DNA of 64,000 nt from an uncultured Clostridium sp. (GTDB lineage: Bacteria > Bacillota > Clostridia > Clostridiales > Clostridiaceae). Position numbers and translations under genes: made by a program. The stretch is taken from NCBI RefSeq assembly GCF_947039605.1, contig NZ_CAMQZG010000004.1, forward strand, positions 1-64,000. The letters are read 5' to 3'. Positions 16,983 to 26,349 of the stretch are shown here, in pieces. The notes beneath the pieces were generated by a model, which saw only the letters and a program-made list of their open reading frames with translations, searched no databases and was not told the origin of the DNA. Each line of letters opens with the position of its first letter. Positions within the stretch are counted from its first letter, which is position 1.

Positions 16983-18884
16983 TTATTTTGTACACGCAAC
17001 TTCTTCTAATTCACTCGCATTCCTTATATAAGTTGGTACAAAATCATGAAGTCTTTGTCTTAATGCTTCATCACCTTTTTCTTCCCCTATTTTTATAAGT
17101 TCATAGAAGTTATCTCTTAGTGTATCTACATCATATTCTGATGGCTGTGCTATAAAGATTTTCTCATGTCCTGTTTCTGTAAGTCCTTCTTCATCCATTA
17201 GAAGCTCTTCGTAAAGTTTTTCTCCTGGTCTTAGTCCTACTTCTTCTATTTTGATGTCTTTGTGTGGTTCAAATCCTGATAATTTAATTAAGTTTTCTGC
17301 AAGATCATATATTTTTACAGGTTCACCCATATCAAGTACAAAGATTTCTCCACCTTTTGCAAATTCACCTGCTTGTAGTACAAGTTGAACTGCTTCTGGT
17401 ATTAGCATAAAGTATCTTGTGATATCTTTATGTGTTAGAGTTATTGGTCCACCTTTTGCTATTTGCTTTTTAAATAGTGGTATTACAGAACCATTACTCC
17501 CAAGTACATTTCCAAATCTAACTGCTACAAACTCAGACTTTTGATTATTATCTTTAGCTTTTTTGTGCATACCTTGTATTATCATTTCACAATATCTTTT
17601 AGTCGCTCCCATTACATTTGTTGGGTTAACTGCTTTATCTGTAGAGATAAGTACAAATCTTTCAACGCCATATTTATAAGCTAAGTCTGCTGTATTAAAA
17701 GTACCTTTTACATTATTCTTGATAGCTTCAAGTGGAGAAACTTCCATTAAAGGTACATGTTTGTGAGCTGCTGCATGAAATACTACTTGTGGTTTATAAT
17801 CCCTGAATATCTGCTCTACTCTCCATCTTTCTCTAACAGATGCAATAAGTGCTTCTTGTTTAAGGTCTGGATACTTCATTCTAAGCTCGTTTTGAATTTC
17901 ATAAGCATTGTTTTCGTATATATCAACTATTAGTAAAAGCTCCGGTTTATATCTTGCTATTTGTCTGCATAGCTCTGAGCCTATAGACCCACCACCACCA
18001 GTAACCATAACAACCTTGCCCTCTACATACTCTTTGATACCTGTTTTATCAAGTTTTATTTCATCTCTACCAAGCAAATCATGTAAGTCTACACTTCTCA
18101 TAGACTTAATACCCTTTATAGAATCATTGCTGCCTTCTATAACTTCATTAATACCTGGAATGATTTTTACTTTTTTCTTTGTCTTACTACATATCTTTAT
18201 AATGTCTTTTTTGTTTTTTGAATCAAGACTTGCAATAGCAATTAAAATCACATCTATATCTTCTTTTTTAACTACTTCTTCAATCCTGTTTCTACCACCA
18301 TATACTTTAAGACCCCTTAGAAATGTATTAGCCTTATTGATATCATCATCTATAACTGCTACTGGTTTCATATTATTAGTTGAATCTTTGTTCATTTCAT
18401 CAATGACTAAAGTTCCACAAAGACCACCACCAACTACAAGAACTCTCTCACTTGTTTTATCAAGATAGATAGTTCCATATAATACAAGTCTTCTATATAT
18501 TCTGTATGAAAGTCTTACACCTATAACTGCAAAACCTATAAGAATACTAGAAAGAACTGTAAGTGTGATTGGAATTTCTTTTGCTACTACTAATGAATAT
18601 ATAATATTTAAAATAAATCCTATTGAAACTGATATTCCAACTCTGACAAACTCTTCAAACCCTGCTATTCTCCAAAGACTTCTATACATTCTAAGGCATG
18701 CCATTGGAATTATATATAATGCTGCTATCACTATAAAGTGACTTGTAAATATTGCACTGTCATCTATTCCTATATGCCCTGCTTCTCCATACTTGATGTA
18801 AAAACTAAACATATAAGCCATAAATATTGCCACGATATCTACAAATAATAAGATAACCGTTCTTAATCTTTTTCCACTACCCAA
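16983..18884 (-). CDS. Membrane nucleotide-sugar 4,6-dehydratase (CapD/PglF type)
   Basis: A 633-residue protein with four N-terminal membrane segments (about residues 7-125), a first Rossmann region VLVVGGGLCG at ~150, and a catalytic SDR domain with VTGGGGSIGSE at ~296, a HAAAHKHVPLME segment at ~371 and the STDKAVNPTNVMGATKR active-site region at ~413. These are hallmarks of the large PglF/WbpM/CapD dehydratases that make UDP-4-keto-6-deoxy-HexNAc. Its product would feed the aminotransferase downstream. Start ATG follows the operon without a long gap. Confidence 0.85.
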   Translation of the reverse strand: MGSGKRLRTVILLFVDIVAIFMAYMFSFYIKYGEAGHIGIDDSAIFTSHFIVIAALYIIPMACLRMYRSLWRIAGFEEFVRVGISVSIGFILNIIYSLVVAKEIPITLTVLSSILIGFAVIGVRLSYRIYRRLVLYGTIYLDKTSERVLVVGGGLCGTLVIDEMNKDSTNNMKPVAVIDDDINKANTFLRGLKVYGGRNRIEEVVKKEDIDVILIAIASLDSKNKKDIIKICSKTKKKVKIIPGINEVIEGSNDSIKGIKSMRSVDLHDLLGRDEIKLDKTGIKEYVEGKVVMVTGGGGSIGSELCRQIARYKPELLLIVDIYENNAYEIQNELRMKYPDLKQEALIASVRERWRVEQIFRDYKPQVVFHAAAHKHVPLMEVSPLEAIKNNVKGTFNTADLAYKYGVERFVLISTDKAVNPTNVMGATKRYCEMIIQGMHKKAKDNNQKSEFVAVRFGNVLGSNGSVIPLFKKQIAKGGPITLTHKDITRYFMLIPEAVQLVLQAGEFAKGGEIFVLDMGEPVKIYDLAENLIKLSGFEPHKDIKIEEVGLRPGEKLYEELLMDEEGLTETGHEKIFIAQPSEYDVDTLRDNFYELIKIGEEKGDEALRQRLHDFVPTYIRNASELEEVACTK

Positions 18885-18948
18885 GTTTTACCCCTTCTCT
18901 CTTATCCATAAATCTCATCCTTTTGGATTCTTTTCTCACTTAAAAGGA

Positions 18949-19725
18949 TTATTTTCTAAAGAATGAGAATAACCCTTTTTTCTTCTTTTTAAGCTCTATT
19001 TTTTCTCCTGTGAAACTTACTTTTTCATCATTTAATAGCTTTTGTGCATTTTCCACTGATGTCTTAATAAAACTTGGATTTATTTTATCTATTGTCTGAA
19101 CAAACTGTTTCATATTTGTGTTTCTTCTACCATCACTATGAGCATCAGAACCTATAAAACTATATATACCCCTTTTAAGATATAATTCTGCAAGTTCTTT
19201 GCTAGCATTACCAAGCACTCCACCAATACTTCCTGCATTAAGCTGGAATAGGCACCCATCATCTATATACTCATTAATTTTGCTTGGCTTTTTCTGAAAT
19301 TCTAGATATCTCTCTGGGTGTGCAATTACAGCTGTAATCCCTTTAAGCTTTAGCTCATAGACAACGTCTAGTGTGCAATCTTCAATTTCTGCCATATCAA
19401 GTTCTATAAGCATATATCTTGAATCATTTAAAGTTCCAATTTCACCATCTTTTAAATCTTCTAGAAGTGATGGAGTAAAGTAAATTTCTTGCCCTACATA
19501 AATCTCTATTTCTATGTCATTATATCTAGCAATTTTTTTTACATACTCTGCATGTTGCTTTACGTGTTTCAAAGATTCCATGAATCTACCTCTAAAATAG
19601 TGAGGTGTTAGTATAATTTTTGTTGTCCCTGACTCTACTGCTTTTTCTAGCATTTTAAGAGTCATTCCTTCATCCTTTGAACCATCATCAATCCTTGGAA
19701 TTATGTGTGTGTGTATATCTATCAT
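18949..19725 (-). CDS. cpsB: PHP-family protein-tyrosine phosphatase (CpsB/YwqE), copy 1
   Basis: A 258-residue PHP-domain metallo-phosphatase. IDIHTHIIPRIDDGSKD at residue 2, LTPHYF at ~41, VIAHPERY at ~135 and GSDAHSDGR at ~194 provide the metal-binding residues. It dephosphorylates the CpsD tyrosine kinase tail and so tunes capsule length. It ends in a basic tail (KKKKKGLFSFF). 24 bp separate it from the kinase gene upstream. A second copy lies at 21577. Confidence 0.85.
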   Translation of the reverse strand: MIDIHTHIIPRIDDGSKDEGMTLKMLEKAVESGTTKIILTPHYFRGRFMESLKHVKQHAEYVKKIARYNDIEIEIYVGQEIYFTPSLLEDLKDGEIGTLNDSRYMLIELDMAEIEDCTLDVVYELKLKGITAVIAHPERYLEFQKKPSKINEYIDDGCLFQLNAGSIGGVLGNASKELAELYLKRGIYSFIGSDAHSDGRRNTNMKQFVQTIDKINPSFIKTSVENAQKLLNDEKVSFTGEKIELKKKKKGLFSFFRK

Positions 19726-19749
19726 GTGCTAACTCCTTTGGCGTGAATC

Positions 19750-20412
19750 TTACTTATCATTACCATAGTAATAATAATATTGGTTTTTACTATCTTTAGT
19801 ATCCACAGCGTTTAGTACTGTACCAATTATTTGAGCTTTTACTTTATCTAGCTGACTTTTTGCTTGAAGTATTTGCTCTTTTTTAGCTGTTCCAGCTTTG
19901 ACAACAAATATAACTCCGTCTGCTCTTGTTGAAAGAATTTGTGCATCTGTAACTGCAAGAATAGGCGGTGCATCAAGTATTATGTAATCATAATGTTCTT
20001 TTAACTCTTTTAAAAGTCTTTTCATATTCTCTGACCCAAGCATTTCTGATGGGTTTGGTGGTATTTTACCAGATGTAAGAATATCAAGTGTAGTATTATA
20101 AGGCTTGATAGTTTCAAGCAGTTTTATTCTGCCAAGTATAACCTCTGTTAAACCTTCTGTATTACTTACGCTAAATTTTTTATGTATACTTGGTTTTCTT
20201 AAATCACAATCTATTAAAAGAACTTTTTTACCATCCATAGCAAGTGATAATGCTGTGTTACCAGCAGTTGTTGACTTACCCTCTCCTGGTTGTGTACTTG
20301 TTACAACCATTACCTGTAAACTTCTATCATAAGAAGAATACTGGATATTAGTTCTTAGTGTTTTGTAAGTTTCTGCTGCTATTGATTTTGGATCTGTTTC
20401 TACTATAAACAT
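19750..20412 (-). CDS. cpsD: Capsule tyrosine kinase (CpsD/YwqD, BY-kinase), copy 1
   Basis: A 220-residue P-loop kinase. Walker A is TQPGEGKSTTAG at ~41, Walker A' LLIDCDLRKPS at ~66 and Walker B YIILDAPP at ~145. The C-terminal tail has a run of five tyrosines (QYYYYYGNDK), the autophosphorylation cluster. It needs the cytoplasmic end of the Wzz/CpsC protein to be active; that gene is directly upstream. Together they couple phosphorylation to polymer length. Confidence 0.9.
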   Translation of the reverse strand: MFIVETDPKSIAAETYKTLRTNIQYSSYDRSLQVMVVTSTQPGEGKSTTAGNTALSLAMDGKKVLLIDCDLRKPSIHKKFSVSNTEGLTEVILGRIKLLETIKPYNTTLDILTSGKIPPNPSEMLGSENMKRLLKELKEHYDYIILDAPPILAVTDAQILSTRADGVIFVVKAGTAKKEQILQAKSQLDKVKAQIIGTVLNAVDTKDSKNQYYYYYGNDK

Positions 20413-20430
20413 AAATTAATTTCCCCCTTA

Positions 20431-21117
20431 CTAATCCATTTTTGGAATGTTTCCAAGAACAGGTATATCTAATAATTTTTCTAGCTCATCTTTACTTCTA
20501 ACTGTGTTATCCATATATTCAAGTAAGAATGCAATTCCTATTGCAACCATCATTCCAAGCATAAATCCTATAATAGTGTTAAGCACTTTGTTAGGGCTTA
20601 TTGGAGATTCTGGCATTTCTGCTTTTTCTATAATCTGAATATTTCCGTTAGGAATAAGATCTTCTGAATTATCTATAAACATTTCTGTGATTGAATTAAG
20701 TACTGGTAAAATCTCTGATTTTGTAGTAGTTGTATATTTTACTTCCATTATTTGAGTATCTGCACTTGGTGCTACTGCAAGTCCTGAAAGAACTCTGTTT
20801 ACATTGTTTTGTGTTGTAGCTTGTCCTATCTTTCCAAGAGCACTCTTTGTTGCATCTTTAGTTTTGATAACTTCTGCATATGTTTTCATAAGCTTTTGAT
20901 ACATTGCTATATCATTGTTATCATAATTAGAAGCATTCCCCTTAGTCTCTTCTTTTCCTATAAACACTTTAACTTTTGCCTCATACTTTGGCTTAATAAC
21001 AAAAAAACTAAGCGCTGCTGCTGCAAGTGTGAAAGCTACTGTAATACTTAGAATCATTATCCATCTCTTTTTGAGTGCATACATAATGTCTTCTATCCTT
21101 ATAACTTCTTCGTTCAT
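20431..21117 (-). CDS. cpsC: Wzz/CpsC polysaccharide co-polymerase, copy 1
   Basis: A 228-residue chain-length determinant protein. A membrane segment lies at ~18-38 and a second at ~175-197, with an extracytoplasmic domain between them and the proline-rich PESPISPNK before the second segment. The short cytoplasmic tail (KDELEKLLDIPVLGNIP) activates the CpsD kinase. It starts the main capsule operon; an extended -10 promoter lies upstream at about 21235-21261. Confidence 0.85.
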   Translation of the reverse strand: MNEEVIRIEDIMYALKKRWIMILSITVAFTLAAAALSFFVIKPKYEAKVKVFIGKEETKGNASNYDNNDIAMYQKLMKTYAEVIKTKDATKSALGKIGQATTQNNVNRVLSGLAVAPSADTQIMEVKYTTTTKSEILPVLNSITEMFIDNSEDLIPNGNIQIIEKAEMPESPISPNKVLNTIIGFMLGMMVAIGIAFLLEYMDNTVRSKDELEKLLDIPVLGNIPKMD

Positions 21118-21576
21118 GTTCCCTCCAATTATTCCTACAAATTATTTTTTTAATACAATTTGTTATATCTGTAAAATTGATTTTATATTCTTGTTAGAAA
21201 ATATAAAACTTAAATCACAAATAAAACCAAATTAATTATAACATTGTAAAAATAATTACAAAACAATAACGATATGATATTTTTCGACAAAGTATATTGT
21301 TAATATCCTATTTTTTCATGAATTTTATTGAAATTATACTTTTTATGTTAACAAAGAACATCACTAAGGGTTTTCTTGTCCATATTTTAGTTTAAATTTG
21401 ATTTTTTTAACTTTTATCTTATAGTTTTTTTAATTTATATTTAATTTTTTCTGAATATCATAAAGTATTTTTCCATTTTTTTCTTTTTTAATTTTTTATT
21501 AACTCACTTCACACTTAAAAGATACACAAATCTTACTTTAACCTTAATTAAAATAAAATCTACATATCCTCTACTG
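21118..21576. other. Leader region of the main capsule operon
   Basis: AT-rich gap between the two Wzz sets. It holds the promoter listed separately and an mRNA leader of roughly 110 bases. No open frame with a ribosome site and no recognisable riboswitch. Confidence 0.5.
21235..21261 (-). promoter_or_regulatory. Predicted promoter of the main capsule operon
   Basis: On the minus strand an extended -10, TGTTATAAT (21243-21235), is preceded at 15 bp by TTGTAA (21261-21256). It points to the wzz gene starting at 21117. The spacing is short, but the TG extension compensates. Confidence 0.5.
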
Positions 21577-22347
21577 CTAACTTATGAATAGTGAAAATGA
21601 AAAATTACTTTTCTGTTCTATTTTTTTGCCTTTAAATTTAACTTCTTCATTATTTAATAGCTTTTTACCATTTTTATTTGAATCATTTATAAATTTTAGA
21701 TTTACTCTTTCTATTTTGCTTTTGTATCTACTTATATCAGTAGTTCTACTTCTTGTGTTGTGAGCATCTGAACCTATAAAACTATATATTTTATTTCTTA
21801 GGAAAACTTCTGCTGTTTTTCTAGCATTATCCCCAAAAACATTTTCTATACTACATGCATCAAGTTGAAATAATGCACCAGCCTGTGCAAATTCATTTAT
21901 ATAACTTGGGTTATCTATAAAGTCTTTGTGTCTTTCTGGGTGTGCTATTATTGGAACTATTCCTCTAAGTTTTAATTCACATAAATCTGAAATTACTTTT
22001 TTATCAATACTTTCTTCTAAAAATTCTATAAGCATATATCTAGTGTTATTTAGTGTTCCTATTTTACCTTCTAGAAAATTCTTTATAAGACTATTTGTAT
22101 AAAGAATTTCTTGCCCATAATATATTTCTATCTTTATATTTTGTCTTTGTGCTATTTCTTTAATTTTTTCTGTTAAGGCTTTTACTTCTAAAATTGTTTT
22201 ATCAGATTTTCCATTTAAGTAATGTGGAGTTAGTATTATTTTTTCTGTTCCTGATTCTTCTGCTTTTTTTAGCATAGCTATTGCTACATCTAGACTTTTG
22301 GCACCATCATCTATATATGGAATTATATGCGAGTGTATATCTACCAC
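21577..22347 (-). CDS. cpsB: PHP-family protein-tyrosine phosphatase (CpsB/YwqE), copy 2
   Basis: A 256-residue paralogue of the phosphatase at 18949: VDIHSHIIPYIDDGAK at residue 2, LTPHYL at ~41, IIAHPERH at ~134 and GSDAHN at ~193. All PHP metal ligands visible in copy 1 are present here. It follows Wzz copy 2 by 26 bp. Possibly it serves the second kinase at 25004, giving two parallel phosphorylation systems (inference). Confidence 0.85.
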   Translation of the reverse strand: MVDIHSHIIPYIDDGAKSLDVAIAMLKKAEESGTEKIILTPHYLNGKSDKTILEVKALTEKIKEIAQRQNIKIEIYYGQEILYTNSLIKNFLEGKIGTLNNTRYMLIEFLEESIDKKVISDLCELKLRGIVPIIAHPERHKDFIDNPSYINEFAQAGALFQLDACSIENVFGDNARKTAEVFLRNKIYSFIGSDAHNTRSRTTDISRYKSKIERVNLKFINDSNKNGKKLLNNEEVKFKGKKIEQKSNFSFSLFIS

Positions 22348-22373
22348 TATTTACCGCCTCTATTTTTTTATTT

Positions 22374-23156
22374 TTATTTTGATTTGTTATTTCCACTTTG
22401 CTTTGCTATTTTTTTCATTTCTGCTTTTTCATTTTTTGCAATTAATTTTAGTTCTTTTTTAGTTAGAATTTTTTCTTCTATTATAGGTATTATTCCAATG
22501 ACTGGTATTCCTATTATTTTTTCTAGTAGATCGCTAGTATGGACTGTATTATTTAGGTACTCTAGTAGAAATGTAAGACCAATTGAAACCATAAGCCCTA
22601 GCATGAAGCCTATTATGATATTTAATTTTTTGTTTGGACCTATTGGAGCTGCTGGGTCTATTGCTGTTTCTATAATTTGAATGTTTCCATTTTTGATTAG
22701 TCCTTTTGATGTTTCTATAAATTCTGTGATAATTGAGTTTATAACTGGTAGTATCTCTGCTTTGTTTTGTGTTGTATAAGATACCTCCATTATTTGTGTA
22801 TCAGCACTTGGCGATACTGTAAGTCCTGCTAGAACTCTGTTTACATTGCTTGATTCTGCATTTTGGTTTATGCTTTTTAGTGCTTCTTTTACAGAGTCTT
22901 TTGATTTTACAAGTTCTGCATATGTTTTCATTAGGTTTTGGTACATTGCTATATCATTGTTGTCATATTCTGTGCTTGTACTTGAGCCTTCTTTTCCTAT
23001 AAAAACTTTTACTTTAGTTTGATATTCTGGTTTTATAAGATAATGACTTATAAGTCCTGCCGTGACTGCAAATGTTAGTGTTACTAGTAATATCATTAGC
23101 CACCTTTTTTTTAGTGCTGCAAAAATATCTTCTAGTTTTATAACCTCTTCTTCCAT
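22374..23156 (-). CDS. cpsC: Wzz/CpsC polysaccharide co-polymerase, copy 2
   Basis: A 260-residue paralogue of the protein at 20431, with the same two membrane segments (~18-38 and ~176-198) and APIGPNKKLN before the second. Its cytoplasmic C-terminal tail is about 30 residues longer and basic (KKELKLIAKNEKAEMKKI). The kinase that would be expected next to it is instead at 25004, beyond a glycosyltransferase gene. Start ATG at 23156. Confidence 0.85.
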   Translation of the reverse strand: MEEEVIKLEDIFAALKKRWLMILLVTLTFAVTAGLISHYLIKPEYQTKVKVFIGKEGSSTSTEYDNNDIAMYQNLMKTYAELVKSKDSVKEALKSINQNAESSNVNRVLAGLTVSPSADTQIMEVSYTTQNKAEILPVINSIITEFIETSKGLIKNGNIQIIETAIDPAAPIGPNKKLNIIIGFMLGLMVSIGLTFLLEYLNNTVHTSDLLEKIIGIPVIGIIPIIEEKILTKKELKLIAKNEKAEMKKIAKQSGNNKSK

Positions 23157-23701
23157 GTTTTTTTGTGCCCCCTCTATGTTTTTTATTTAAAGATATTTTT
23201 TATCCTTAAATTATTTTTTCTAGTAATAAATTTTAACGTTAATAACTTTTTTCCTCTTTTTTACAATTGTAAGTATATATTTATTTTATTATTTTTAAAA
23301 TAAAAATCGTTTTACTTTTTATTACACGTAAAATTTATTTTTTCTTATGTTTTATACAGGTTGTATAGTTTTTTCTTTGAATTAGCTATAAAGTTCTTTA
23401 ACTACTGTTCGATAATGCTATTTTTATTTAAGCAATATTTTTTGTTTAATTTCTTTTTATATCAACTTAAAACTTTTTAAATAAAATCTAAATTTTTTTT
23501 CCTAAAAAAACTTTAATTCTCAGGCTTTTTTATCGTTAAATTATTTTTTATAATCTATTTCCTATTTATTTTTAACGTTTAATTTTTTATTATTTATCTT
23601 TAATCCCTAATATTGTCTTTTAATATTCTGTCGACTTTTTCATTCTATGTTAGCAATTCTTTTAATATTACTTTTCATAATTGTATTTAAAAACAGAAAA
23701 A
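23157..23701. other. AT-rich intergenic stretch upstream of wzz copy 2
   Basis: About 545 bp with no gene-like frame. It presumably holds the promoter of wzz copy 2, but several weak -10-like TA stretches make a single choice unsafe. TATCGTTAAA-like and AACGTT motifs recur (about 23237, 23531 and 23573) without clear symmetry. Confidence 0.4.
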
Positions 23702-23732
23702 GAAATGAATAGCTTTTCAGCGATTCATTTCT
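23702..23732 (-). terminator. Rho-independent terminator of the GT2 gene
   Basis: GAAATGAAT pairs with ATTCATTTC around an 11-base loop, followed on the minus strand by a T-rich run. It lies just after the gene ending at 23749. Confidence 0.7.
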
Positions 23733-23748
23733 TCTTCTATTTTTCTTT

Positions 23749-24723
23749 CTATATTTTTTTAACAATAAAATTCTGAAGAGTTATAAGCCTATAATCAAGT
23801 AAGAATACATTTAAAATAAACTTTTCACTTTTTGATACTTTGTTATATTTTTTTATAAGTTCTTTCTTTTCTTCTACTTTCTCATGAATTTCTTGTAGAT
23901 AAAATATCTGTGTATCTATATCTTTTTCTACTGACATATCAAGTATAGAACTTACTATAAATCGTGTGTATGTTCCTATAGTTTCTTTGAGTATACTCTC
24001 ATCATAATCTACCTTAACTTTTTCTATTACACTATTCCAACTCTCTACAGTTTCTAGAATCTTTGAATAATGTTCTGATGGTAATTCTATTTTTTCATAT
24101 TCTCCATTAAGGGCTTCATTTTTTATATACCCTCCATAATTTGTGTAAATTGATTTTTTAGATTGTTTTAACAATAAATATGCTGCTAAAATATCATCAT
24201 GTATTGACCCATCTGATATTTTTATTTCTTTAAATAACTTCTTTTTAAAAAACTTACCTGAAAATGAAAAATCATAATAGTTACCTTTTAAACATTCTTT
24301 TAGAGTAGCCTGCCCAAATAAAAGCCTTTCAAATTTATAGTTTTCTTCTGGTTCTATATAACAGTTTCTTTCCTTTAGGATTTTACATACTCCTATATCT
24401 GCTTTTTTTTCACAGCAAAGCTCATACATTTTTTCTAAAAAATCTTCTCTTATCCAATCATTTGGATCTATAAAAGTTATAAACTCTCCTTTTGCAACTC
24501 TTAGTGCAATATACTTTGATATTGCAAATCTTCCTTTATCCATATCTATAAAACTAATTCTCTCATCATCTTTTTTAAGCCTATTGCAAATTTGTTTGCA
24601 TTTATAATCTGACCCATTGTTTACGCATATTATTTCTATATTTTTTAATGTTTGATTTGTTAGTGAGTTAAGAGACTTTTCTAAGAATTTACCTTCGTCA
24701 TTAATTGCTATAATTACACTCAC
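23749..24723 (-). CDS. Glycosyltransferase family 2, with a frameshift at codon 3
   Basis: A 324-residue GT-A enzyme: VSVIIAINDEGKFLEKSLNS at the N terminus, IICVNNGSDYKC at ~35, FITFIDPNDWI at ~78 (DXD-like) and DDILAAYLLL at ~162. The frame as read opens with GTG at 24723, with no good ribosome site. An excellent AAGGAGG lies upstream, spaced for ATG at 24733, but that frame reads ATG CCC TAA. Dropping one T (24727) gives MPKVSVII, the normal family start. So the gene has a one-base frameshift or is rescued by the GTG through coupling to the two-codon frame. Confidence 0.75.
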   Translation of the reverse strand: MSVIIAINDEGKFLEKSLNSLTNQTLKNIEIICVNNGSDYKCKQICNRLKKDDERISFIDMDKGRFAISKYIALRVAKGEFITFIDPNDWIREDFLEKMYELCCEKKADIGVCKILKERNCYIEPEENYKFERLLFGQATLKECLKGNYYDFSFSGKFFKKKLFKEIKISDGSIHDDILAAYLLLKQSKKSIYTNYGGYIKNEALNGEYEKIELPSEHYSKILETVESWNSVIEKVKVDYDESILKETIGTYTRFIVSSILDMSVEKDIDTQIFYLQEIHEKVEEKKELIKKYNKVSKSEKFILNVFLLDYRLITLQNFIVKKI

Positions 24724-24874
24724 CTTAGGGCATCTAGACTCCCTCCTTGTACAATTAATAAGTTTTATGCATTTTATACTTTATAATTATATATATTCTT
24801 TATTTTTCCACTTTGTTACCATAGTCCTTTTTTCATAATCTATTTCATCTAATTAATTTATATTTATGTAAAGC

Positions 24875-24907
24875 AAAATCCCTGTGATAATTTATCACAG
24901 GGATTTT
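24875..24907 (-). terminator. Terminator of the second cpsD gene
   Basis: A near-perfect inverted repeat AAAATCCCTGTGATAA with its complement at 24892-24907 and a TTTT tail on either strand. Lies about 100 bp after the kinase gene. Confidence 0.65.
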
Positions 24908-25003
24908 AAAGGTTTTTATATTTATGTTTATATTAAAATAAATTTGTAGGCTTTTTAATTTTTCTAGTTCTTTATATCAAAGTTCTTATAAGATTTTATA
25001 ATC

Positions 25004-25714
25004 CTAAGCTCTTTTTTTCATTCCAAAGATTCTGCATTTCTTTTTAGTCTGTGCATCTTCTCCATAATACTCATAGTTGTATTTATACTTTCCCTTTTTG
25101 CTATCTGCTCCATTAAGAACACTTCCAACTATTGGTGCATTAACTTTATCAAGATTAGCTTTTGCTTGTATTATATCTTCTTTTTTAGTTTCTGATGATT
25201 TAACAACAAAAACAACTCCATCTGTATTTGCAGCTAGTACCTGTGCATCTGAAACTGCAAGTACTGGTGGTGTATCTATAATTATATAATCATACCTTTC
25301 TTTAAGTTCTACTAAAAGTTTTTTCATGTGGTCTGACCCAAGTAACTCTGATGGGTTTGGTGGAATTTTTCCTGATGTTATTATATCTAAGTTATCTGAG
25401 TGTACTTGAATACAATCTGTAACTTCTTTTCTTCTAAGTAATAACTCTGTAAGTCCTGCTTCATTTGAAATGTTAAACTTCTTGTGCATTGTTGGTCTTC
25501 TTAAATCACAATCTATTATAACTACTTTTTTTCCATCTTGTGCAAATGATATTGCAAGGTTCCCAGCTGTTATTGATTTACCTTCTTGTGGATTTGAGCT
25601 TGTTACAAGTAAAGTTTTTAAATTCTCGTGGTATGCTGAATACTGGATGTTTGTTCTTAAAGTTTTGTAAGCCTCTGCTGCTACTGATTTTGGTTCCTTT
25701 TCTACTATAAACAT
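25004..25714 (-). CDS. cpsD: Capsule tyrosine kinase (CpsD/YwqD, BY-kinase), copy 2
   Basis: A 236-residue paralogue of the kinase at 19750. Walker A is SNPQEGKSITAG at ~41, Walker A' VIIDCDLRRPT at ~66 and Walker B YIIIDTPP at ~145. The tail carries spaced tyrosines (KYKYNYEYYGED) and then a basic stretch absent from copy 1. It is transcribed alone, with its own terminator, upstream of the GT2 gene. It probably partners Wzz copy 2 (inference from copy number). Confidence 0.88.
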   Translation of the reverse strand: MFIVEKEPKSVAAEAYKTLRTNIQYSAYHENLKTLLVTSSNPQEGKSITAGNLAISFAQDGKKVVIIDCDLRRPTMHKKFNISNEAGLTELLLRRKEVTDCIQVHSDNLDIITSGKIPPNPSELLGSDHMKKLLVELKERYDYIIIDTPPVLAVSDAQVLAANTDGVVFVVKSSETKKEDIIQAKANLDKVNAPIVGSVLNGADSKKGKYKYNYEYYGEDAQTKKKCRIFGMKKRA

Positions 25715-26263
25715 AATTTTACCCCTTTATCTCTTCATATTTTTCTCATTTATATTTCTCATTTATATTTCTCAATTATAATCTTCTTATTTAATTTCAT
25801 TCTCTACTTAATTTCATTTTGCTTTTCGCTTTTTTTCTTGTTTTATTTTTCTGTTTCTTCTCTATGGCTAAAGTATATCATCGCATGTAACATTAAAAAA
25901 TCTTTTTCGTTCTTCTTTTTATTACACGTGAAATGCTATCTTTTAGACAATTAATTAATTGGTATATCTTTTGTACGGAAATTATGTTAAGTTTCCACCT
26001 TTTTGTACGATACGAATTCTCATTAGAATAACCTTTGAAAAAAGTTTAATTAGTTTTAATGTAAATTTAAAGGTTGTCCTAAAAAACATACAATATTCTT
26101 TTCGACATTTTCATAATTTTTATCGTTAAATTTTGTTTAACGATAGTATTTTAATGTTTTTTTACTTATTTCCTTTCAAATTTCATTGATTTTTTTCTCC
26201 TCCAAATAGATTTTTATGCTTTTTTCATTATTTTTATTCTATTTTTTAGTGAAAATTAAAAAA
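25715..26263. other. AT-rich gap upstream of cpsD copy 2
   Basis: About 550 bp with no gene. An imperfect direct repeat (TTTATATTTCTCA) lies at 25750-25775. An ATTCTCATTAGAAT inverted repeat lies near 26020 and might be an operator. A TTATCGTTAAA motif resembles ones in the 23.2-23.6 kb gap. Nothing firmer can be supported. Confidence 0.35.
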
Positions 26264-26306
26264 AATACTATTATGATAGATTTTTTTATCTATACACAAT
26301 AGTATT
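26264..26306 (-). terminator. Rho-independent terminator of nadB-nadC
   Basis: A stem AATACTATT/AATAGTATT with an inner GATAGA/TCTATA stem, followed by eight T on the minus strand, about 45 bp after nadC. Confidence 0.8.
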
Positions 26307-26349
26307 TTAAATTTAATTCTTTTATTATATTTTCAAAAATTTTAACGTT

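Noticed and set aside
25920..25935. Possible catabolite or Fur operator near 25.9 kb and similar AT palindromes
   Set aside because: Short AT-rich symmetries are frequent in this base composition; no second site or spacing to a promoter supports a specific regulator.
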